Part shown: in pieces, positions 37,378-46,131 of the stretch | Position numbering within the stretch: position 1 is the first letter of the stretch | Layout: every line of letters starts with the position of its first letter | Assembly: GCA_963841715.1 (NCBI GenBank) | Contig: CAWJDP010000005.1 | Location: 186,001-250,000 of the forward strand | Origin: DASPWW01 sp963841715 | GTDB taxonomy: Bacteria; Actinomycetota; Thermoleophilia; Solirubrobacterales; 70-9 | Reading direction: 5' to 3' | Length of the DNA: 64,000 nucleotides | Program-made: the position numbers and the translations under genes | The notes under the pieces: generated by a model | What the model saw: only the letters and a program-made list of their open reading frames with translations | Told to the model about the DNA's origin: nothing | Database searches by the model: none

Positions 37378-38744
37378 GCGGGCACCCGCTCGGCGTCGAA
37401 GCGCGAGTCCGACGGCGCCGCGGTGGGGCGGTTGGCCCGGTTCGAGATCATCAGCAGCAGCGCGACCAGGACCATGTTCGCGACGACCGAGCTACCGCCG
37501 TAGCTGACGAACGGAAGCGTGACGCCGGTCAGCGGGATCACACGCACGACGCCGCCGATGATCACGAACGCCTGCAGCGCGAACACAGCCGTCAACCCCG
37601 CCGCGAGCAGCTTTGAGAACCCGTCCGGGGCCTTGACCGCGGTCTTGAACCCGCGCTCGGCGATCAGCAGGTAGATCACGATCACGCCGCAGGCGCCGAA
37701 GAGGCCAAGCTCGCTGACGATCACCGCGTAGATGAAGTCGGTGTGCGGCGCGGGGAGGATGCTGCCGCAGTCGGGGAACGGCTGCGCGCAGTGCGGCGCG
37801 AACGGACCCGGGAGCTCGAGCAGCGACGAGCCCAGGCCCTGGCCGAACAGGCCACCGTCGGCCTGCGCGTAGAGCGACTGGGTGATCTGCCCGGCTCCCT
37901 CCGGAGCGTGGCGCGCAAACGGGTCGAGCCAGATGTCGACGCGGTCGCCGACGTGCTGCACGGTCGCGGACAGGAACCAGGCGCCGAGAATGAACAGCAG
38001 CATCCCGATGACGACGAACGAGAGCCGGTTCGTCGCCACGTAGAGCACCGCGAGGAAGGCGCCGAAGAACATCAGCGAGCTCCCCAGGTCGCGGATCAGG
38101 ACCAGCATCACCATCGCCGCGCCCCAGACGACGAGCAGGGGGCCGAAGTGCTTCAGCGGCGGGAGCACGATGCCCGCGACGCGTTTCGCCCCCACGATCA
38201 GCACCTCCCGCCGCTCGTGCAGGTAGCTGGCGAGGAAGATGACGACGCAGATCTTCGCGAACTCGGCGGGCTGGAACGACAGTGGGCCGGCCCGGATTCC
38301 GAGGTAGGCGCCGTTGACCTGCGCCCCGATCCCCGGCACGCGGGGCATGATCAGGAGCACGATCCCCGCGGTCGCGATCAGGTAGCGGTAGCGCTCGAGC
38401 ACCGTGTAGTCGCTGAGGAAGATCACCGTCGCCCCGAACAGGCCGAGTCCGACCAGGAACAGCGTCGCCTGCTTGACCGCGAGCGTGTCGTCGATCCGGA
38501 ACAGGACGACGAGCCCGACCGCGGCGAGCAGCGCGACGAGCGGGAACAGGTACGGGTCGGCGTACGGCAGCCGCGCCCGGATCAGCAGGTGGGCGGCGAA
38601 GCAGACGGCGAGGAAGTAGCCCCCGTAGACGAGGCCGACGTTGCTGACGTGCGGGTCATTGACGAGCAGGACCTCGGTGAACCCGGCGGTGACGAGCACG
38701 GCGACCGGGATCAGGCCGAGGAGCTCGCGGTTGCGCGCTCTCAA
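37374..38744 (-). CDS. rodA: SEDS-family peptidoglycan polymerase (RodA/FtsW)
   Basis: Polymerises lipid II glycan chains; 456 residues with about ten to twelve membrane helices. Family signatures present: GAQVNGAYLGIRAGPLSFQP AEFAK region with the catalytic-side Gln-Pro-Ala-Glu, VWGAAMVMLVLIRDLGSS, and the late RVIPLTGVTLPFVSYGGSS. The position between pstP and pbpA matches the conserved actinobacterial cluster, hence rodA rather than ftsW; sequence alone cannot settle that. It overlaps both neighbours by 4 bases. Confidence 0.92.
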   Translation of the reverse strand: MRARNRELLGLIPVAVLVTAGFTEVLLVNDPHVSNVGLVYGGYFLAVCFAAHLLIRARLPYADPYLFPLVALLAAVGLVVLFRIDDTLAVKQATLFLVGLGLFGATVIFLSDYTVLERYRYLIATAGIVLLIMPRVPGIGAQVNGAYLGIRAGPLSFQPAEFAKICVVIFLASYLHERREVLIVGAKRVAGIVLPPLKHFGPLLVVWGAAMVMLVLIRDLGSSLMFFGAFLAVLYVATNRLSFVVIGMLLFILGAWFLSATVQHVGDRVDIWLDPFARHAPEGAGQITQSLYAQADGGLFGQGLGSSLLELPGPFAPHCAQPFPDCGSILPAPHTDFIYAVIVSELGLFGACGVIVIYLLIAERGFKTAVKAPDGFSKLLAAGLTAVFALQAFVIIGGVVRVIPLTGVTLPFVSYGGSSVVANMVLVALLLMISNRANRPTAAPSDSRFDAERVPA

Positions 38745-40150
38745 CCGCCCTTCGACCCCCCGCCTCCGTTGCCGCCGCTGCTCTTGCTCTTGCCGCCCCC
38801 CGTCGACTTCTTGCCGCCGCCGGACTTGCCCTTGCCGCCGCCGCCCGTCGACTTCTTGCCGCGACCGGACTTGCCCTTGCCGCCGCCGCCCTTGCCGCCG
38901 CCGCCCTTCGCCCCCGGGTTGGTCGCGTTCCCTCCCCCGCGACGGTTCGGGGTGCCGTTGGGCGCCGGCGCCGCGCGCTGGATGTCGTCGATCAGCGACA
39001 CCGCGTCATCGTGGGAGCGGAGCTCGTGCGCCGTCACCGAGCGCTGGCGGGCGACGGTGAGCGAATCGACCTGGACCGGCGCCGAGTACTGCTCGCTGTA
39101 CAGGTTGACCCCGAACGGGAGCTCGTACGGAAGCCCGCGGTAGAGCGCGACCCGCCCGCCGTCATCGGTGCCGAGGAAGTAGACCTGGCGCGCCCCGTAG
39201 ATTGCCCCGCCGACGACGAGGGCGATGATCCCGAGTGCGATCACCAAGCGGGCGATTCGCCGTCCGGCCGAGCGCCGGGGCTTGTTCAGCGCCGAGGTAT
39301 GCTCGCGGCGAGGGCTCGCGGCGCGCATGGCCTCGGCGTCGAGGCCGGCGTCGGTCGCGGTCGGGCCGATCAGCGTCGCATCCTCGGTCGCCGGGTCGGC
39401 CGGCGCGGGCTCTGCGCCGACCGCCGCGGGCTCGCCGGCCGCGGCGAGCCGGAATGCGAGCACGGTGATGTTGTCCCGGCCGCCCTCGGAGTTGGCCTCC
39501 TTGACGAGGCGCTTGACGGCGGCGTCGAGATCCTTGGCGTTGTTGAGGATCTTCTCGATCTTCGCCTCGCTGACCATCGTCGTGAGGCCGTCGCTGCAGA
39601 GGACGATCACGTCGCCGGGCTGCCCCGGGTAGGTCATCGTGTCGACGTCGACCTCGGGCTCGGGGCCGAGCGCGCGGGTGATGATCGAGCGCTGCGGGTG
39701 CTCCTCGGCCTGGCGCTCGGTGAGCTGGCCGCGACGCCGCATCTCCTCGACCAGGGAGTGGTCGCTGGTCAGCCGGCGGAGCTCGCCGTCGCGGAGAAGG
39801 TAGGCGCGGCTGTCGCCGACGTGGGCGAGGCTGATCTCGTCGTCGCGCAGGACCGCGGCGGTCAGCGTCGTCCCCATCCCCGAGCGGTCGGAGTCGCGCA
39901 TCGCGAGGCGATGGATGCGCTCATTCGCGACGCGGACGATGCGCTCGAGGTAGCGCTCGGGCGACTCGCCGGACTCGGTCCCGGTCTCGAACGCCTCGGC
40001 GGCGATCTGCGATGCGACCTCGCCGGCCTGGGCGCCGCCCATCCCGTCCGCGACCGCGAACACCGGTGAGCGCGCGAAGAACGAGTCCTCGTTTGCGTTC
40101 CGCTGCCGCCCCGTGTCCGAGCGGTACGCCTCTTCGGCAACCTTGAGCAT
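38741..40150 (-). CDS. pstP: PP2C-family Ser/Thr phosphatase
   Basis: Dephosphorylates targets of the neighbouring kinases. The catalytic domain (about 1-235) has the metal-binding motifs: AVADGMGGAQAGEVAS, MGTTLTAAVL, HVGDSRAYLLRDGELRRLTSDH, VLCSDGLTTMV and DNITVLAFR. A linker, one membrane helix near 310-330 and a short extracytoplasmic region follow. The last 70 residues are an unusual Gly/Lys/Ser tail built of near-repeats such as KGKSGGGKKSTGGG. Mycobacterial PstP lacks such a tail. ATG 40150 lies 5 bases after fhaB. Confidence 0.92.
   Translation of the reverse strand: MLKVAEEAYRSDTGRQRNANEDSFFARSPVFAVADGMGGAQAGEVASQIAAEAFETGTESGESPERYLERIVRVANERIHRLAMRDSDRSGMGTTLTAAVLRDDEISLAHVGDSRAYLLRDGELRRLTSDHSLVEEMRRRGQLTERQAEEHPQRSIITRALGPEPEVDVDTMTYPGQPGDVIVLCSDGLTTMVSEAKIEKILNNAKDLDAAVKRLVKEANSEGGRDNITVLAFRLAAAGEPAAVGAEPAPADPATEDATLIGPTATDAGLDAEAMRAASPRREHTSALNKPRRSAGRRIARLVIALGIIALVVGGAIYGARQVYFLGTDDGGRVALYRGLPYELPFGVNLYSEQYSAPVQVDSLTVARQRSVTAHELRSHDDAVSLIDDIQRAAPAPNGTPNRRGGGNATNPGAKGGGGKGGGGKGKSGRGKKSTGGGGKGKSGGGKKSTGGGKSKSSGGNGGGGSKGG
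38787..38910. repeat. Tandem repeat encoding the Gly/Lys tail of the phosphatase
   Basis: Two imperfect copies of 42 and 45 bases (38787-38828 and 38829-38873), each containing CCCGTCGACTTCTTGCCG and ending GGACTTG, then shorter CCCTTGCCGCCGCCG units. Translation gives GKGKSGRGKKSTGGG-like segments. Confidence 0.7.
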
Positions 40151-40155
40151 TCGGT

Positions 40156-40623
40156 CTAGTCCTCGATCTCGAGCCTGAACTCGGTGTCGCCGATCTGCAC
40201 CTGGTCCATCGGCTCCAGGCGGGCCTCGCCCTTGACCCGGGAGGAGTTGAGAAAGGTGCCGTTGGTCGAATTCATGTCCTCAACGTAGTAGTTGCCGCGA
40301 CGAGGGTAGATGCGAGCGTGGATCTGCGACGCGAAGCGGTCCTCGATCCTCACGTCAGCTTCCGGCGAGCGCCCGATCGACACGCCTCCGAAGAGGTCGA
40401 TGCGCTCGCCCTTCTCGAGCCCGCCGCCCGCCTCGACGACGAGCCAGGCGTCCGCGCCCCCGGGCTCCGACCCCGAGACGGAGTGGTAGCCGGTCGCCTC
40501 CGGCGCAGGCACAGCCGTCCCGCGCAGCTCGCGCAGGGCGCTGCGCGCCACCCACAGGAGGTAGAGGTAGAGCACGGCAAGGAAGCCGAACTTGAGTGCT
40601 ACGGCGACCGGATCGGTTTCCAT
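40156..40623 (-). CDS. fhaB: FHA-domain membrane protein FhaB
   Basis: 155 residues: N-terminal membrane helix (LKFGFLAVLYLYLLWVARSAL), a short linker, and a forkhead-associated domain from about residue 80: GGVSIGRSPEADVRIEDRF, SQIHARIYPRRGNYYVEDM, NSTNGTFLNSSRV. FHA domains bind phosphothreonine, so it should recruit kinase-phosphorylated partners to the wall-synthesis complex. The order fhaA-fhaB-pstP-rodA-pbpA-pknB is the actinobacterial standard. Confidence 0.92.
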   Translation of the reverse strand: METDPVAVALKFGFLAVLYLYLLWVARSALRELRGTAVPAPEATGYHSVSGSEPGGADAWLVVEAGGGLEKGERIDLFGGVSIGRSPEADVRIEDRFASQIHARIYPRRGNYYVEDMNSTNGTFLNSSRVKGEARLEPMDQVQIGDTEFRLEIED

Positions 40624-40677
40624 GGCCTGGCAAGGTACCCGGCGCGAGCGAGGCGCAGTCGCGCCGGCCGGGCGGAA

Positions 40678-41400
40678 TCAGTGCTCGATGTCGAAGATGA
40701 AGCGGGTGGTGCCGATCTCGACCTCGTCCCCGGGGGAAAGGCGCGAGCTGTCGACGCGGCGGCCGTTGACCTTGACGCCGTTCGTCGAGCCGAGGTCGGA
40801 GACCTGCCAATCGCCGTTCGGCGCACGGCGGAGCTCCGCGTGGCGGCGCGAGATGTTGGGGTCCTTGAACACGCAGTCGCACTCCTTCGAGCGCCCGAGG
40901 CTCGCGATCGGGCCGTCCAGCACGTAGCGGCGGTCGTCGAGCGCGACGATCGCGCGTGTCTCGACGAGGCGGCTGCCGGGCCGCTGCTTCGGCTTCTCCT
41001 TCTTCTCCTCCTCGCGCGGGGCGCTGTAGACCATCGTGTGGCCCTGCTCTCCCTGCTCGGGCGCCTCACCCTGGCGCGCGGGGGGCTTGACGAGCCGGGT
41101 CTGGATCCCGAACTCGCCGAGGCGCAGGCGTTCGTCGGTCTCGAGCTCGACCTCCGGCCGCGTCAGCAGCGCATAGTCATGCCTGCGGGCGTGCTCGAGC
41201 AGATACCCGGACAGCTCCTGCTCGAGCGAGCGCTCATAGCCCTCGAGGCGCTCGTGGTCCTCGGGCGAGAGGTAGACCGTGTACTGGTTCGGCACGTAGA
41301 CACGCGAAACCGACGCGGTTTTGTGCGAGTCCATCTCGCGCGCGAGCTTGCGCGCGATCTCCACCGGCTGGACCTGGGAGCTGAAGGCGCGGCTGAACAC
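40678..41400 (-). CDS. fhaA: FHA-domain protein FhaA
   Basis: Cytoplasmic adaptor with an N-terminal DUF3662 domain (SSQVQPVEIARKLAREMDSH) and a C-terminal FHA domain (IASLGRSKECDCVFKDPNIS, RRHAELR, LGSTNGVKVNGRRV), binding phosphorylated partners such as MviN in mycobacteria. From GTG 41400 it has 240 residues, but the frame continues upstream with SVLRNLEARIEGLVEG, which looks like the true family N-terminus. That stretch begins with ATC (41451-41449) and has no ATG, GTG or TTG before a TAG, so the real start may be ATC, or a base is wrong. The kinase gene ends 9 bases before that ATC. Confidence 0.9.
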   Translation of the reverse strand: MFSRAFSSQVQPVEIARKLAREMDSHKTASVSRVYVPNQYTVYLSPEDHERLEGYERSLEQELSGYLLEHARRHDYALLTRPEVELETDERLRLGEFGIQTRLVKPPARQGEAPEQGEQGHTMVYSAPREEEKKEKPKQRPGSRLVETRAIVALDDRRYVLDGPIASLGRSKECDCVFKDPNISRRHAELRRAPNGDWQVSDLGSTNGVKVNGRRVDSSRLSPGDEVEIGTTRFIFDIEH

Positions 41401-41460
41401 GCCCTCGACCAGGCCCTCGATTCTGGCTTCGAGATTGCGTAGGACGCTGATTGTCCAAGC

Positions 41461-42810
41461 CTACGCGAGAGGGCCCGCAGCGCGCCGCCCTTGCAGGGGA
41501 ATTGGCAGGCTCCACGAGCCCCCACTGCGGCGCCATGCCACCGCCGCCGCAAGCGTCAGCGCAAGCGCACCTACGGCTGCACCGGACGGCGGCTTCGCCC
41601 CCGGGAGGAGGGTGCCATGGAGCGCCACGACGCCGGCGGACCAGACGAGCACGCCGAGCATCACGAGCGCGACCGCGCGGCCCCTGACGAGGATTCCAAA
41701 CGCGATCGAGGCCGCGACCCAAAGGCCGGCGGCGGCGAACAGGCCGGTGCCGAGCGGGATCGCCCCCGCGATCGCGAGCGAGGCGACGCCGAGCAGCGCG
41801 AGCGCACCCGCGCGCCGCGCGCTCGAGCCCGCGGCGCCGGCAATCGCCGCGTACAGCGGCGCCAGCCCGATCGCCGCGAGCGCGGGCGCAAGCGGGGGCA
41901 GAAGGGCGGCGCCCGCGACGAGCACGGGAGTGAGGCGCGCGGCGGCGGCGCGGCGGCTTCTCGGGGTCGGTACCGGCGCGCGGGCGTCGAGCTCGGGAAT
42001 CGCGCGCAGCAGCACGCTTCGAAGCTGGCCCAGCGTCGGGCGGCGCTCGGGGTCGGGATCGAGGCAGGCGTCGATCGCGGCGCACAGCGGCAGAGGCAGT
42101 CCGCGCCGGTGAGCCTCGAGCGGAGTGACCGGGTCGCCGAGCGCGCGCGCCGTCGCCGCCGGCGTGGCGCGGAGGACCGGGTTGCGCCCACTCCAGCACT
42201 CGTACAGCGTCAGTGCGAGGGAGTAGACGTCGCACCCGGGCCCGGTCTCGCCGCCCTCGGCCTGCTCGGGTGCCATGTAGGCGATCGTCCCGATCACCTC
42301 GCCGGTCGCGGTCAGCGAGACAGCGTCGGCGAGCCGCGCGGTGCCGAAGTCCATCAGCTTCGCCCGCGAGGCGCCCGAGGGGAGCGGAAAGTCGGGCTCG
42401 TGGGCGATCACGTTGTCGGGCTTGATGTCGCGGTGGTAGACGCCCTGGTCGTGGGCGTGGGCGAGCGCCTCGCAGAGGTCGGCGCCGAGCTCGGCCACGT
42501 CGCGGTCCGACAGCGCTCCCTGGGTGGCGAGCTGGCGCAGCGTCGACCCCTCCACGAGCTCGCTGACGAGATAGGCGTGGCCGTTCTCCTGGCCAAGCTC
42601 GAACAGGGTCACGATTCCGTCATGATTGAGTCGCGCGGCCGCCTGCGCCTCCCGCATCACCCGCCGGCCCGCCTCGCCGTGGGTCTCGATCGCCTTCACG
42701 GCCACCGGGCGCTCAAGCTTCTCGTCCCAGGCGCGATAGACGGTCCCAAACCCGCCTGCACCGAGGCGCTCTTCAAGCGCGAAACGTCCCAGAATCCGTT
42801 CTCCTGCCAC
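41461..42810 (-). CDS. Ser/Thr protein kinase with polytopic membrane domain
   Basis: 449 residues. N-terminal kinase domain (about 8-265): LGAGGFGTVYRAWDEKLERP, VAVKAIETHG, HRDIKPDNVIAH, MDFGTARLAD, APEQAEGGETGPGCDVYSLAL. Instead of PASTA or a single helix, the C-terminal 170 residues form about six hydrophobic helices of Ala/Leu/Gly character. It sits at the 5' end of the fhaA-fhaB-pstP-rodA-pbpA-pknB-ddl operon, where one would look for the PknA function. ATG 42810; divergent from the membrane-protein gene with 110 bases between. Confidence 0.88.
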   Translation of the reverse strand: MAGERILGRFALEERLGAGGFGTVYRAWDEKLERPVAVKAIETHGEAGRRVMREAQAAARLNHDGIVTLFELGQENGHAYLVSELVEGSTLRQLATQGALSDRDVAELGADLCEALAHAHDQGVYHRDIKPDNVIAHEPDFPLPSGASRAKLMDFGTARLADAVSLTATGEVIGTIAYMAPEQAEGGETGPGCDVYSLALTLYECWSGRNPVLRATPAATARALGDPVTPLEAHRRGLPLPLCAAIDACLDPDPERRPTLGQLRSVLLRAIPELDARAPVPTPRSRRAAAARLTPVLVAGAALLPPLAPALAAIGLAPLYAAIAGAAGSSARRAGALALLGVASLAIAGAIPLGTGLFAAAGLWVAASIAFGILVRGRAVALVMLGVLVWSAGVVALHGTLLPGAKPPSGAAVGALALTLAAAVAWRRSGGSWSLPIPLQGRRAAGPLA

Positions 42811-42920
42811 GGCTCATCGTTCGCCGCGCACGGGTGGCCTCCTCCGCTTCGATCGTGCAACCACTTGCCCGTCCCCCCGGCGTGGCGGTCATACTCTGAT
42901 GCCCAGCCCCGGAGGACGCG

Positions 42921-43982
42921 TTGGCTTTCCTGGACGAGGACGACGACTCATTCCCGGTCGCGACCGAGCCGGACGACCGCCGGCTTGGACCGCCCGATCA
43001 CGATCGCCAGATCCTGATCCGACGCCTGGTCGCGATCGGCGTCGGCGTGCTCGTCCTGATCCTGCTGCTGCTCGGGCTGCGCGGCTGCCTGAACGCGCGT
43101 AAGACGCGCGCCTTCGAGAACTACGCCAGTGATCTCAATTCGGTCGCGGCCGAGTCGAAGCAGATCAGCGACGGATTCTTCGGCCGGCTCGAGAACCCGA
43201 AGAACCTCAGCCCGCTCCAGGTCCGGACCGAAATCCAGGGCGACCGCGGCGCCGCGAACAGCCTCTCGGGACGCGTCAACAGCCTCGACCCACCCGGTGA
43301 GGTCTCGGATGCCCAGAGCGACATCGAGCTCGCCTACCAGCTGCGAGCGGACGGGCTCACCGCGATCGCCGACAAGATCGGAGCCGCGCTCGGCAAGTCC
43401 GGCCAGTCGCAGGCGATCCGCGACATCGCCTTCGACATGCAGGACTTCCTTGCCAGCGACGTCATCTACCGCCGCGCGCGGGGCGAGATCCAGCAGGTGT
43501 TCCAGGATCAGGGCCTGAGCACCAAGGTTCCGGAGAGCCAATTCCTCCCCAGCGTCAGCTGGCTTGACACCGCGACGATCGCCGAGGCGGTCGGCCGGAT
43601 CACCGGGGCGGCGACCTCGGGCACCCACGCCGTCGGGATCCTGCAGACGACCGTGAACGGGACCGCGCTGTCGACGACGGCGCCGACCTCGGTGACGGCG
43701 AAGGGCCCGGTCGCCCTCGACGTCGAGGTCCAGAACGCCGGCGACTCCGACGAGTCCGACGTCCTCGTCTCGTACTCGGTGACCGGAGGCACCTCCCCGA
43801 TCAGCGGCGACAAGACGATTCCGGCGGTCTCCGCAGGATCGACATCGAGCCTGAAGATCCCGCTTGAGCCTGCGCCTCCGTCGGGTCAGCAGGTGACGGT
43901 GAAGATCACGCTCCAGCCCGTCGTCGGCCAGACCGACACGTCGAACACCGAGTCGACGTACATCGTCACCTTCAACAGCTGA
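42921..43982 (+). CDS. Single-pass membrane protein with CARDB-like domain
   Basis: 353 residues: acidic cytoplasmic N-terminus (DEDDDSFPVATEPDD), one membrane helix (RLVAIGVGVLVLILLLLGLRG), a long helical extracytoplasmic region (about 60-220) and a C-terminal beta domain (VALDVEVQNAGDSDESDVLV, KIPLEPAPPSGQQVTVKITL) resembling CARDB/bacterial Ig-like folds. Start TTG 42921 is supported by GGAGG six bases upstream. The function is unknown; divergence from the kinase operon suggests an envelope role. Confidence 0.75.
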   Translation: MAFLDEDDDSFPVATEPDDRRLGPPDHDRQILIRRLVAIGVGVLVLILLLLGLRGCLNARKTRAFENYASDLNSVAAESKQISDGFFGRLENPKNLSPLQVRTEIQGDRGAANSLSGRVNSLDPPGEVSDAQSDIELAYQLRADGLTAIADKIGAALGKSGQSQAIRDIAFDMQDFLASDVIYRRARGEIQQVFQDQGLSTKVPESQFLPSVSWLDTATIAEAVGRITGAATSGTHAVGILQTTVNGTALSTTAPTSVTAKGPVALDVEVQNAGDSDESDVLVSYSVTGGTSPISGDKTIPAVSAGSTSSLKIPLEPAPPSGQQVTVKITLQPVVGQTDTSNTESTYIVTFNS

Positions 43983-43989
43983 TGGTCTA

Positions 43990-44460
43990 GTGGACCTCGT
44001 CGGGGTACTCGTCGCCGCCGTGGCGCTCCTCGGTGTGCTTGTGCTGGCGCTGCGGGTGCGGGCGCTGCACGCGGCCCAGCGCGTCGTCGTCGGCGAGGGC
44101 GGCGAGCGCGACCTCGTCGCCCACGCGCGCGACCTGGAGCGCGAGCTGTCCGCGCTCAGCGAGCGTGTTGACGGGCTCGCCGCCGGACTCGAGGCGACGG
44201 GTGGTCGCGTCGAGGGCGCAATCACCCACGCAGCCGTCGTCCGCTACGACGCCCACGGCGAGATCAGCGGCCGCCAATCAAGCTCGATCGCGCTGCTCGA
44301 CGATCGCCGCGACGGCGTCGTCCTGTCGTCGATCCTGCATCGCGAGCAGGCGCGGTTGTACGCGAAGCCGCTCGTCGCCGGGCGCTCCGAGATCGGGCTC
44401 TCCCCTGAGGAGGAGGACGCGATCTCGCAGGCGATGGCAGGCGGCGGCCGCGGCGGCTGA
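43990..44460 (+). CDS. DUF4446 family protein
   Basis: 156 residues: an N-terminal membrane helix (VGVLVAAVALLGVLVLALRV), a coiled-coil region (about 40-75, LERELSALSERVDGLAAGLE) and the conserved DUF4446 core (VVRYDAHGEISGRQSSSIAL, DDRRDGVVLSSILHREQARL, SPEEEDAISQAM). The function of the family is unknown; it is often found close to chromosome-partition or wall genes. GTG 43990, 7 bases after the previous gene; the stop overlaps pheA by one base. Confidence 0.83.
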   Translation: MDLVGVLVAAVALLGVLVLALRVRALHAAQRVVVGEGGERDLVAHARDLERELSALSERVDGLAAGLEATGGRVEGAITHAAVVRYDAHGEISGRQSSSIALLDDRRDGVVLSSILHREQARLYAKPLVAGRSEIGLSPEEEDAISQAMAGGGRGG

Positions 44461-45311
44461 TGCGGATCGCGTTTCTCGGCCCTGAGGGCACGTTCACTCA
44501 CGACGCGCTGCGCGAGGCGCTCGGCGACGAGCGCGTCGAAACGGTGCCGTCGCCGACGATCTACGACGCGATTCTCGCGGTCGAGACCGGCGAGGTCGAT
44601 CGCGCGCTGGTGCCGTTCGAGAACTCGATTGAGGGCGCGGTCACCGTCACCCTCGACACGCTGGCCCTCGACGCAACCACGGTGTCGATCGTCGGCGAGA
44701 CGGACCATCCGATCAGCCACAGCCTGATCGCGCGCCAGCCGCTCGGGCTCGATGAGATCACGGCTGTGCTGTCGCATCCGCAGGCGAGCGCGCAGTGCGC
44801 GCGCTTCATCCGCGAGAGCCTCCCGGAGGCCGCGGTGCGGGCGGCATCGAGCAACGCCGAGGCGGTGCGGCAAATCGCCGGCTCGAGCGAGCCATGGGCG
44901 GCGCTCGCCTCAGCAGCCGCGGCGCGCCTCTACGACTGCGCCGTGATCCGTGAGGGCGTGGAGGACTACCCCGACAACGTCACCCGCTTCGTCTGGCTCG
45001 CGCCGGAGGGAACCCGGCCGGCGGGCGACGGACCGTGGAGGACATCGCTCGTCTTCTCGGAGCTCGGCGCCGACCATCCCGGCGCGCTCGTCGACGCGCT
45101 GCTCGAGTTCTCGAGCCGCGAGGTCAACCTGACCCGGATCGAGTCGCGGCCGCTCCGCCGCGGCCTGGGCCGGTACATGTTCTTCCTCGATCTCGAGGGC
45201 GCCGCCGACGACGAGCGCGTCGCGGCGGCGATCGAGGCGCTCCGCGGCAAGGCCGAATCCGTGAGAGTGCTGGGGAGCTACCCCGTACAATCGCGGGCAC
45301 CATGGCGGTAG
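44460..45311 (+). CDS. pheA: Prephenate dehydratase
   Basis: Converts prephenate to phenylpyruvate in phenylalanine synthesis. 283 residues, the monofunctional length. The catalytic domain (1-180) opens with IAFLGPEGTFTHDALREAL and has the essential Thr-Arg-Phe in DNVTRFVWLA. The ACT regulatory domain (about 190-275) carries the phenylalanine-binding element NLTRIESRPLRRGLGRYMF. ATG 44460 coincides with the end of the DUF4446 gene. Confidence 0.94.
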   Translation: MRIAFLGPEGTFTHDALREALGDERVETVPSPTIYDAILAVETGEVDRALVPFENSIEGAVTVTLDTLALDATTVSIVGETDHPISHSLIARQPLGLDEITAVLSHPQASAQCARFIRESLPEAAVRAASSNAEAVRQIAGSSEPWAALASAAAARLYDCAVIREGVEDYPDNVTRFVWLAPEGTRPAGDGPWRTSLVFSELGADHPGALVDALLEFSSREVNLTRIESRPLRRGLGRYMFFLDLEGAADDERVAAAIEALRGKAESVRVLGSYPVQSRAPWR

Positions 45312-45901
45312 GCGCCACCAGCCGCAACGGGGTCCCGGCGACTCAGGGCTCCGTCGCTGGTGGCCGAACCCCGGCATCGAGCCGCGTCCTCGTCCTCAAC
45401 GCGACCTACGAGCCGATCAACGTCTGCACCCTCCGCCGCGCGACCGTGCTCGTCCTCAAGTCGAAGGCCGAGATCATCGAGCGCGGCCGCGGAAGGCTCC
45501 ACTCCGAGCGCCTCGCGCTCGAGCGGCCGGTCGTGATCCGGCTGATCACCTACGTTCGGGTACCGCGCGACGTCCATCGCCGCAAGATCACCCGCAAGGC
45601 GGTGCTCGCGCGCGACTCGTGGACCTGCCAGTACTGCGGCGCGAGCAAGCCGGGGCTGACCGTCGACCACGTGATCCCGCGAAGTCGGGGCGGCGAATCG
45701 GTGTGGGAGAACATCGTCGCGTCGTGCGCCGCGTGCAACCGCAAGAAGGGGAGCCAGCTCCCCCGCGAGGCACGAATGCACCCCCGCCGCCGGCCGAAGC
45801 CGCCGGGGCCGACCGTGTTCATACGCATCGCGGCGCCGAAGGTCCCCGTCGCCTGGGAGCGCTACCTCGTTCTCAGTGGCGCCGGCTCCACCCCGGCGTA
45901 G
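45302..45901 (+). CDS. HNH endonuclease
   Basis: 199-residue HNH nuclease of a type common in actinobacteria. N-terminal RVLVLNATYEPINVCTLRRA, a central zinc pair CQYCG, the HNH core LTVDHVIPRSRGGESVWENI, and a second Cys pair CAACN. ATG 45302 is inside the last codons of pheA. No intron, mobile element or guide-RNA domain is associated (no RuvC or bridge helix), so it is not IscB-like. Its cellular role is unknown. Confidence 0.88.
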   Translation: MAVGATSRNGVPATQGSVAGGRTPASSRVLVLNATYEPINVCTLRRATVLVLKSKAEIIERGRGRLHSERLALERPVVIRLITYVRVPRDVHRRKITRKAVLARDSWTCQYCGASKPGLTVDHVIPRSRGGESVWENIVASCAACNRKKGSQLPREARMHPRRRPKPPGPTVFIRIAAPKVPVAWERYLVLSGAGSTPA

Positions 45902-45920
45902 CGACCCAGCCGCTCACAGC

Positions 45921-45948
45921 GGAAGGGCCGCCCGGAGGCGACCCTTCC
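45921..45948. terminator. Hairpin after the HNH gene
   Basis: GGAAGGG and CCCTTCC form a 7-base stem around an inner GCC/GGC stem, starting 19 bases after the HNH stop. No T run follows, so termination is uncertain; it could equally be part of a structured minus-strand RNA. Confidence 0.4.
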
Positions 45949-46131
45949 AAGACGGTGCGGACGAAGCGAGCCCGAGGCAAGTACTCGCGGGGCGGGACGG
46001 CTCCCGCACCCCGGCTCGCCGGTGCCCAGGTTGGATTCCGCCGGGCGGCCGCACCACCGCCCGCGGTGGCCCGGGCCCTCGTGGGCGCCCCGTCCCCTAA
46101 TTCATTGGGACGAGACCCCCGGCGCCCGGAC
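45949..46131. other. Gene-free GC-rich stretch with strong dyads
   Basis: No open frame with coding character is seen on either strand. Minus-strand sequence contains CCACCG-CGGG-CGGTGG and CGTCCC-AATGAATTA-GGGACG hairpins. A structured RNA on the minus strand downstream of the mini-ORF is possible. It does not show the marks of RNase P RNA, tmRNA or SRP RNA that I could look for. Confidence 0.4.

Noticed and set aside
45302..45901. IscB-type or homing HNH nuclease with guide RNA
   Set aside because: No RuvC domain, bridge helix or intron/intein boundaries; the protein is the short housekeeping-type HNH.
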